From assembly GCF_028681615.1 (NCBI RefSeq), contig NZ_JAQUHV010000018.1, positions 1 through 43,261 on the forward strand: 43,261 nt of DNA, read 5' to 3'. The stretch comes from Sulfuricurvum sp. GTDB lineage: Bacteria > Campylobacterota > Campylobacteria > Campylobacterales > Sulfurimonadaceae. The notes beneath the pieces were generated by a model. That model saw only the letters and a program-made list of their open reading frames with translations, did not search any database and was not told the origin of the DNA. Positions 38,019-43,261 of this stretch are shown here, one piece after another; the first letter of the stretch is position 1, and every line of letters starts with the position of its first letter. Made by a program: the position numbers and the translations under genes.

Positions 38019-38546
38019 TTACGGGAGTTTAACTTCTACTTTGGACGAAGCACGGAGTGATTCTGTCGTTTTGTTCATGTATGCTTTGAATTTTTCAACT
38101 TTTAAAAATTGAGCGATCTCTTTTTTGACTTGATCATAGGAGAGTTTTTTATCCCCTTGTTTCATTTTGTCGCCGTTAGCATCGTAAAACGCTTTGGTTT
38201 CCGCATCGGTTACCGTGATTTTTGCCATTTGCTGTTTCATCCACATATCGACGGCAAGATCATCTTTGATTGCAGCGTATTGCGCTTTAAACGCAGCCGT
38301 ATTTTCTATACCGCTTTTGAGGACTTGATCTTTGATCAACTTTTGATTCACAAGTTGATCCACCACTTGTTTTTTCATTTTAGGATCCAGTTTATCAAAA
38401 CTCATACCCGGGATCGCTTTGGCTAAAAAGGCGTTGGCATCGTTAGAGGTAATCGCTTTTCCGTTAACGGTAGCAAGTGTAGTCGGAGCTGCAAAAGCAA
38501 TAGAAGAAGAGAGAACGAGTGAAGCTAAGAGGTGAGATAATCTCAT
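38019..38546 (-). CDS. PEB4/SurA-like periplasmic chaperone without a PPIase domain
   Basis: A secreted 175-residue protein: signal peptide SHLLASLVLSSSIAFAAPT followed by a SurA/PEB4-type N-terminal chaperone domain (ATVNGKAITSNDANAFL, KMKKQVVDQLVNQKLIKDQV). After it comes a short helical tail (VKKEIAQFLKVEKFKAYMNK). The parvulin PPIase domain that follows in Campylobacter PEB4 (about 270 residues) is missing; the two halves of the chaperone domain are joined across the gap. It probably helps outer-membrane protein biogenesis. I chose ATG 38546 because AAGGA lies 6 bases upstream. Confidence 0.78.
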   Translation of the reverse strand: MRLSHLLASLVLSSSIAFAAPTTLATVNGKAITSNDANAFLAKAIPGMSFDKLDPKMKKQVVDQLVNQKLIKDQVLKSGIENTAAFKAQYAAIKDDLAVDMWMKQQMAKITVTDAETKAFYDANGDKMKQGDKKLSYDQVKKEIAQFLKVEKFKAYMNKTTESLRASSKVEVKLP

Positions 38547-38665
38547 AGAGTTCCTTTTGAACAAAAAATTATGTAATTATAGTGAGTGTTTGATACAAAA
38601 AGGTTAATGTCCGTAATAAAGCGGCACGAATTGATTTTCACGTTGGAATTGACTAGAATAGAGGG

Positions 38666-40138
38666 ATGGATACTACCGAAAACGATACTTTACAACATGC
38701 AGTGTACGAACAGGCATTAGCCCTCTATCAGGCAGGGAACTATTCTGAAGTGTTATTTGGGATAGAGAGGGTTGTCCCGGAAGCGGTAAGCGTATTGCTG
38801 CTGAGTATCGCCGCGTACAGTGCCAGTGCATTGGGAAGGGATGATAAAGCGGAAAAGTATTGGCGCAGTGCTATCGCAATGAACGATGGTGCTATTGATG
38901 CATATAATGAGTTGGGGATACTGTTAAAGAATTTAAAACGATTCGATGAATCCGAATCGGTGTATGCTCAAGCGATAAAACGTGCTCCGAAGGACGCCAA
39001 ACTCTATAACAATCTTGCCAATCTTCATAGAGAAACGGGACGTTTTGAAAAAGCGGAAGAGGAATATAAAGAGGCGATTTCGCACGATCCGCAGTACGCC
39101 GAGGCCTATCGAAATTTGGGAACGATGTACAAAGAACTGCACCGTTACGAGGAAGCTGAATCGGCGTATAAATCGGCATTACAGATAGCACCCGATTGTG
39201 TCCGTACCCAAGCCAATTTAGGGTTCTTACTCCTCGAACTCGGTCGTTATAAGGAAGGGTGGCCTTTGTATGAAACACGGTACGATCCGCGTGTCAACTC
39301 TTCATTTCCTGCATACGAATTTTCATGTGATCAATGGCGCGGCGAGCCGCTGGAGGGAAAAACGATTTTACTCGTATCGGAGCAGGGGTATGGGGATGAT
39401 ATCCAGTTTATCCGATTTGCGGCACTGTTAAAAGAGCGCGGGGCAGAAATAACGCTCATGTGCAAACAACCTTTGCGACGCCTTTTTTCGGAATTATCAG
39501 CGATAGACCATATTCTAGACGTGACAGAAACGCCGCCAAAACATGATTTTTGGAGTTTTCTTTTAAGCGTTCCGTTGTATTTGGAAATGACGCTGGAGAC
39601 GATACCCGATCGATTGCCGTATCTGAAGATACGGCCTGAATGGGTTACAGAAAACCTGATACTGCCTGAGGGGGGATTCAAGGTAGGCTTGGTGTGGAAA
39701 GGATCTTCGGAACACGGCAATGATACTAATCGTTCTCTTCACAGTTTTGGCTCATTGGAGCCGTTATGGTCGGTGCCGAATGTGACCTTTGTGAGTCTGC
39801 AAAAGGGGATGTTAAGTGACAATCAGGTGAAACAGCCGATCATTGAGAGAGCGATAGAGGATTTCGCCGATACGGCGGTACTGATTTCCCAGCTGGATTT
39901 GGTGATTTGTGTCGATACCTCGGTTGCCCACCTCTGCGGTGCGTTAGGCAAAGTGTGCTGGGTATTGCTCCCTTTTGTCGGATGTGATTGGAGATGGTTG
40001 CGAGATAGGGATGATTCCCCGTGGTATCCGAATGTGATGCGTCTTTTTAGACAGAAAACGCCAAGCGGATGGGATGATACGGTTGCGAAAATAGTTTCGG
40101 CGCTATCGGATGAGGTAGCGAAACGATTACTTAAATAA
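38666..40138 (+). CDS. TPR protein with C-terminal glycosyltransferase-like domain
   Basis: A 490-residue protein. Residues 1-200 contain about five tetratricopeptide repeats, for example AYNELGILLKNLKRFDESES and LYNNLANLHRETGRFEKAEE. The C-terminal half, from ILLVSEQGYGDDIQFIRFAA to LDLVICVDTSVAHLCGALGK, resembles GT9/GT41-like glycosyltransferase folds often fused to TPRs in bacteria. A role in protein or surface glycosylation is possible; no sugar genes are adjacent. The start ATG 38666 lies in a divergent arrangement with the PEB4-like gene. Confidence 0.75.
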   Translation: MDTTENDTLQHAVYEQALALYQAGNYSEVLFGIERVVPEAVSVLLLSIAAYSASALGRDDKAEKYWRSAIAMNDGAIDAYNELGILLKNLKRFDESESVYAQAIKRAPKDAKLYNNLANLHRETGRFEKAEEEYKEAISHDPQYAEAYRNLGTMYKELHRYEEAESAYKSALQIAPDCVRTQANLGFLLLELGRYKEGWPLYETRYDPRVNSSFPAYEFSCDQWRGEPLEGKTILLVSEQGYGDDIQFIRFAALLKERGAEITLMCKQPLRRLFSELSAIDHILDVTETPPKHDFWSFLLSVPLYLEMTLETIPDRLPYLKIRPEWVTENLILPEGGFKVGLVWKGSSEHGNDTNRSLHSFGSLEPLWSVPNVTFVSLQKGMLSDNQVKQPIIERAIEDFADTAVLISQLDLVICVDTSVAHLCGALGKVCWVLLPFVGCDWRWLRDRDDSPWYPNVMRLFRQKTPSGWDDTVAKIVSALSDEVAKRLLK

Positions 40139-40323
40139 AATTGATTTTATTTCTATTCTATAAATATTAATACTTGTTATCAATATAGAGTGCTATATTT
40201 CAATCAGTGCAGGACAAAATGATTTTCTAGTCTGGTCATAGAGAATGTGACTGAGAAATTTAAAAGAATCTAAGAGAGTGATTTCCACCCGTTTTGGATT
40301 TTAAAATACGGAAAGGATTTACA

Positions 40324-40647
40324 ATGAATACTCGAGGTACTTCAATGCGACAAGTCGCATTAATGAATTTTGGACCCGATGAAGTGGATGTAATGGGCAG
40401 TTTGGATACCCTATGGGTGCAAACAATGGATCTAAGACACGACAATGTTCTACTCTATCCGCTTGATATCATGGTCGAGGACATCGGAGAACTCTATCCG
40501 ATGAAATACATCGACAAAGACAATTTTATAAGCTATGAGGCCGAAAACGGTTCTCCATGGCTTCTTTCCAGATCACTTCACATTGATGACATCGATGCAT
40601 TTTTTCAAGTCTATCTGCATCTTGATGAACAAGAAATGGCGGCGTGA
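40324..40647 (+). CDS. Hypothetical acidic protein of 107 residues
   Basis: I recognise no family. The protein is acidic and rich in Asp, Met and Leu (GPDEVDVMGSLDTLWVQTMD), with no membrane segment or signal peptide. AAAGGATTT before ATG 40324 gives a fair ribosome site. A GC-containing hairpin at 40658 follows the stop. The 185 bp upstream to the TPR gene is AT-rich and holds no gene, only promoter-like A/T tracts. Confidence 0.6.
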   Translation: MNTRGTSMRQVALMNFGPDEVDVMGSLDTLWVQTMDLRHDNVLLYPLDIMVEDIGELYPMKYIDKDNFISYEAENGSPWLLSRSLHIDDIDAFFQVYLHLDEQEMAA

Positions 40648-40657
40648 TGATTCAGCC

Positions 40658-40683
40658 CGATAGCTAGGCTTTCCTAGTTATCG
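40658..40683 (+). terminator. Long hairpin after the 107-residue gene
   Basis: CGATAGCTAGG and CCTAGTTATCG form an 11-bp stem with one G-U pair around CTTT. No U-run follows (AGTGACTGCC), so a terminator role is uncertain. Confidence 0.45.
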
Positions 40684-40733
40684 AGTGACTGCCTCATTCA
40701 TCTATCGAATCTTTCTCTCTATACTTTTTTTGG

Positions 40734-41279
40734 TCAACTTTTATTTCTTGAATAACGGATACGGCGGTAGACACGTATTATCCAGCGTTTAAGATGGCCT
40801 GAACGGTTGGAAAACCGGTTACGTAGGCGGATAAGTATGGAGTGTACTTGCTGATACAGCAAGCTGCTGTGGAGCCTGTCCAACTGAACCATCACCCAGC
40901 CGTAGCACAGCGCAAACCATCGGTAGGAGAGAAGTTTCTCTTTTCCGTGTTGCAAAATGCCGAGCGCAACGACAATGAGCGGTATTTTCATCGTATAAAG
41001 GAGTCCGGCACTTAAAAGATGCAACTGGGCAGCCAGAATCGCAGACAAAGTACCGATCACTTCACCTACAGCAAACGGGACCATGAATAAGATCAAAACA
41101 CTCAGAGGACTGGCTTGGAACTGAATGTAGTCCAAAAAACGCCGATAGAGGTGAAATGCATTAATAAATCGTATGATCGGCGCAACAGCACTTTTCCAGA
41201 TGAGTTCCTCGAAAATCATATAGAGAAAAATGAGAAGAACAAAAAAGCTGTTTCGAATACGTCGGAGTAATGGGTTCAT
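40734..41279 (-). CDS. Hypothetical integral membrane protein
   Basis: About 181 residues with three to four hydrophobic segments (FFVLLIFLYMIFEELIW, LSVLILFMVPFAVGEVIG, LLSAGLLYTMKIPLIVVALGIL) and a strongly basic C-terminus rich in Arg (RNRFSNRSGHLKRWIIRVYRR). The family is not recognised. The start is ambiguous: ATG 41279 (chosen) lacks a clear ribosome site, and an upstream ATG at 41303 encodes a segment that contains a perfect TATAAT, more likely a promoter. Basic tail and hydrophobic core suggest an inner-membrane protein. Confidence 0.6.
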   Translation of the reverse strand: MNPLLRRIRNSFFVLLIFLYMIFEELIWKSAVAPIIRFINAFHLYRRFLDYIQFQASPLSVLILFMVPFAVGEVIGTLSAILAAQLHLLSAGLLYTMKIPLIVVALGILQHGKEKLLSYRWFALCYGWVMVQLDRLHSSLLYQQVHSILIRLRNRFSNRSGHLKRWIIRVYRRIRYSRNKS

Positions 41280-41303
41280 AAGAAGAGTATTATACTTTAA
41301 CAT

Positions 41304-41624
41304 AGAGTATAAACGGTGTTGAATATAACTAACACGAATCTATATTGTTTGGCTAAAAGAGATAGTGAATGGTAGATGATTGAAAGTATGTGTGTACTGG
41401 TGGACCCTAGCTCAACCAACACATACCTATTTTACGATGTTTTTTAGGTATTTATGTAAAAAAGGTACGTTATAAAGTACATTATAATCCTTGCTTGTCG
41501 AGGCTATGAGAGAGGATTAAACCCAAAATAACCCAGTGGGTTTTCACCCCTTACGAATGGGGGTGCATAATGGGCTTATGAATCTTTTTTGATCTGCACC
41601 CATTCCTAAAATATTAATGGTCCT
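41304..41624. other. Gene-free stretch with hairpins
   Basis: No convincing gene in 321 bp. It contains a long stem GTATGTGT (41386-41393) / ACACATAC (41419-41426) with inner TGGT/ACCA pairing. Two adjacent stems lie at 41530-41542 (AACCC/GGGTT) and 41545-41565 (CACCCC/GGGGTG). On the minus strand the latter two precede ATTTTGGGTTT, so they probably terminate the gene at 41625. The 41386 stem could mark the edge of the accessory region. Confidence 0.45.
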
Positions 41625-41834
41625 TTATACTTTTGCCCCTGCTTCACACGCTTTATCATAAAGTTCTTTTGTACGCTCTGCACACTCACCCAATAAGTCA
41701 AGGAGAATCATGGTTACTTCGCTGTTTACGCCTTCATCGGTTAGAGTGCCGTGTCGCTCTGATTCTCTTATGGCTGATGTAATATGACCTATTGCATAGA
41801 TTCTGTCGCTTAGCAACTCGTAATCTGTTCTCAT
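41625..41834 (-). CDS. Small hypothetical protein, phage/plasmid type
   Basis: A 69-residue acidic, helical protein (YELLSDRIYAIGHITSAIRE) with no family I recognise. ATG 41834 follows AAAGGACGAATC, a good ribosome site. It is divergent from a small DNA-binding protein gene and followed by two hairpins. Size and surroundings suggest a mobile-element accessory gene. Confidence 0.55.
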   Translation of the reverse strand: MRTDYELLSDRIYAIGHITSAIRESERHGTLTDEGVNSEVTMILLDLLGECAERTKELYDKACEAGAKV

Positions 41835-41977
41835 TTGATTCGTCCTTTGTTAATTATATGTGAACTAATTAAATAAAATAGTACACTATAAATGTGCTGT
41901 AAGTCAATAGCTATCACACATTATAAATGAACCTTTGCTATAATTTAGCTCATTAATCATGTACATAAAGGCTTTTA

Positions 41978-42190
41978 GTGGATAGTAACGAATTTGAAAT
42001 GAGTTTAAAAGCGGTCGGACTGAGTAAAAAAGAGTTCTCCGAATTGGTAGGGATGAACTATAACTCTGTTGTTAATTGGAATAAAGGGGATGTTCCGTCG
42101 TGGGTTCCGTCGTGGGTTGATAATTATGCAAAGAGTAAAGCATTTGATATAATGGCTGATACGGTCGATAATATCCGCAATAAGGGCTAA
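41978..42190 (+). CDS. Small helix-turn-helix protein (XRE-like)
   Basis: A 70-residue protein with a lambda-repressor-like helix-turn-helix (MSLKAVGLSKKEFSELVGMN then YNSVVNWNKGDVPSWV). Similar short proteins occur in phage and integrated elements of Campylobacterota. GTG 41978 has AAAGG 7 bases upstream. It contains a perfect 12-nt tandem duplication (42092-42103 and 42104-42115) that repeats VPSW, so a recent slippage event is likely. A short hairpin AGGG/CCCT follows the stop. Confidence 0.65.
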   Translation: MDSNEFEMSLKAVGLSKKEFSELVGMNYNSVVNWNKGDVPSWVPSWVDNYAKSKAFDIMADTVDNIRNKG

Positions 42191-42801
42191 AAACCCTCTT
42201 TGTGTAATAAATTATTTCCAATATAATTCGCATTATGTTAACCAGTAAATCCCTATAAATAGGCTCTTTAAGTTTAGAGCGTAAAATCTCAACCTTAAGC
42301 CGATTGACTCTTAAATGAGCAAACCCCACAAAATAGGGCTTTTATCTTTTTTTAGCTCTTAAGGTTAGAGAAAATCACCTCTTTTTAACTCCCTATCTTA
42401 AGCCTCTTTATTCGTTGTTTTGTATAAATCATAATAATAGTGTTGCGTTTTTTTACGATAACCCATAAATTACGGCATTAGAGCACCCTTTTGGTGTTGC
42501 GTTTTGCTGTTTGAGCAAGAAAATAGGTGTTGAGAAATGTTGAGATTGATTTCAAGTTTTTTCAAGTTCTGAACCATAATTTTTAATTGGAGTTGTGCGC
42601 CCATTTTAGCGTTCATTGTAGTGTCTCCTTTTCTCTATAAGCCCCTACACAATGAGCTTTTAGTGTGTCCTTTGTGTTCATTTCTTTGCCCACTTACTGC
42701 TAAGTTTTTACTACGTTTTTGTATCGAACTTTTGCTGTTGAATTTTTACTTATAAGCCCCACAATCAAGGGGTTAAGGTGTTGAATTTCCATAGGGTTAT
42801 C
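42191..42801. other. Gene-free accessory stretch with repeats
   Basis: No reliable gene in 611 bp. It holds an imperfect long-range inverted repeat (TCTCAACCTTAAG near 42287 and CTTAAGGTTAGAGA near 42358). A 12-bp direct repeat GTGTTGCGTTTT lies at 42440-42451 and 42494-42505, the second copy partly folded into a GCACC/GGTGT hairpin. Remnants of decayed genes or an untranslated regulatory region are both possible. Confidence 0.4.
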
Positions 42802-42918
42802 TTAGGGTTTAAACGTGACTGTGATAGCCGTATCTTTGAATAATGGGTGTTTCCTCATTATCTCCTTGATCTTCTTTCGTGCTTTCGCTTCGAGTGCTTT
42901 GCGCTGTTTGCTGTTCAT
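42802..42918 (-). CDS. Tiny basic protein of 38 residues
   Basis: A minus-strand ORF starting ATG 42918 (MNSKQRKALEAKARKKIKEI) and ending at 42802. Strongly basic and helical. Its ATG overlaps the stop of the upstream gene in an ATGA arrangement, and GAGGGGA lies 5 bases before, so translation looks coupled and genuine. No known family; possibly a nucleic-acid-binding accessory protein of a mobile element. Confidence 0.5.
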   Translation of the reverse strand: MNSKQRKALEAKARKKIKEIMRKHPLFKDTAITVTFKP

Positions 42919-43134
42919 ACATTCCCCTCGATGGTGTCTATGATCTCTTTCATATCGTGAAGCGGTATTGCTATGTGTTGGGCGTTCGGTATCGTCACTG
43001 TAAACTCAATGCGCCACAATGGAGCGTTTAAACCGTTCTTTAGTGCCTTATTATAGATAATCACTTTCTCGATCATCTGAATGTTTGGCGTGTTAATATA
43101 AACGCTGTCTTTGTAGTGAGTGAGATTAAACCGC
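42915..43134 (-). pseudogene. Hypothetical gene with 5' end removed by IS insertion
   Basis: About 72 residues of native sequence remain (FNLTHYKDSVYINTPNIQMI to MKEIIDTIEGNV). The apparent start at 43160 lies inside the IS tip, so its first nine residues or so are IS-encoded and the true N-terminus is lost. The family is not recognised; the beta-rich WRIEFTVTIPNAQHIAIPL segment is seen. It is followed by a coupled 38-residue ORF. Confidence 0.6.
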
Positions 43135-43261
43135 TGGAATGACCCCTTAAATGTAGACACTTTTTAAGACGCCGATTATGTCGATATGACAGAAGCGAAA
43201 GGCGACAGGAGAAGTGAATGCCACCGAGATATACAGACGAGTTCAAACAAGAAGCTGCCAG
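43135..43261 (+). mobile_element. IS3-family insertion sequence, right copy (5' end only)
   Basis: Exact reverse complement of 1-127. The IS runs rightward out of the window; orfA starts at ATG 43218 (MPPRYTDEFKQEAA). It interrupts the gene at 42915. Both copies point outward, so the window is flanked by inverted IS 5' ends, most simply where an assembly broke at a multi-copy IS. Confidence 0.85.

Noticed and set aside
41386..41426. tRNA or tRNA fragment near the accessory edge
   Set aside because: The stem and the GGACCCTAGCTCAACCA segment do not form a cloverleaf and there is no T-loop GTTCRA motif.
42072..42329. 85-residue minus-strand reading frame
   Set aside because: It overlaps the better-supported helix-turn-helix gene antisense and its sequence has no coding character.

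Overview
This 43.3 kb stretch looks like chromosome from a Campylobacterota (Epsilonproteobacteria) member, most likely Sulfuricurvum/Sulfurimonas-like. The reasons are the ruvC-dnaA-dnaN-gyrB order, clusters of TTCAC-core DnaA boxes on both sides of dnaA (the bipartite origin layout known in this phylum), a PEB4-like periplasmic protein, and several protein families typical of the group. The genus is an inference from gene content only.

Left end (1-2542): the terminal 127 bp is the start of an IS3-family insertion sequence, and its exact reverse complement forms the right terminus. Next comes a broken Tn7-like transposon end: tnsA intact, tnsB cut by the IS before its third catalytic residue, and a transposon end with four TnsB-type 15-bp repeats. 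This end abuts an interrupted comM (Mg-chelatase-like competence helicase), of which only the C-terminal part remains.

Core region (2543-27320): a YeiH-family exporter and a large DUF748/AsmA-like protein lead into a tightly overlapping run of nrdB, nitrilase, pcm, a TehB-like methyltransferase, an RsmB-type m5C methyltransferase and a low-molecular-weight phosphatase. After it come nrdA, purB, two tandem RluA paralogues, a bifunctional ornithine-lipid synthase (OlsF-like), and the replication origin block ruvC-dnaA-dnaN-gyrB. A degenerate GGDEF/EAL membrane protein and queF close the region.

Phosphate region (27336-36870): pstB, pstA, pstC, a CCA-adding-type nucleotidyltransferase, a PhoR-like kinase, a PhoB-like regulator and phoU lie on the minus strand. 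Divergent pstS and an outer-membrane porin lie on the plus strand. Four promoters share 11-bp-period GTWAY repeats, in three cases at an identical distance from the -10 box. I interpret these as this lineage's Pho box, tying porin, binding protein, permease, PhoU and the two-component system into one regulon.

Right part (36920-43261): a small membrane protein, tonB, a PPIase-less PEB4/SurA-like protein, a TPR-glycosyltransferase-like protein and two proteins of unknown function. The last 1.9 kb is gene-poor and accessory-looking, with a small helix-turn-helix protein, tiny ORFs, repeats and a gene whose 5' end is cut by the second IS copy.

No tRNA, rRNA or CRISPR array was recognised. The most notable signals are the comM-targeted Tn7-like remnant, the shared Pho-box architecture, the extended origin with a possible small RNA beside it, and the degenerate c-di-GMP-type protein directly behind gyrB.
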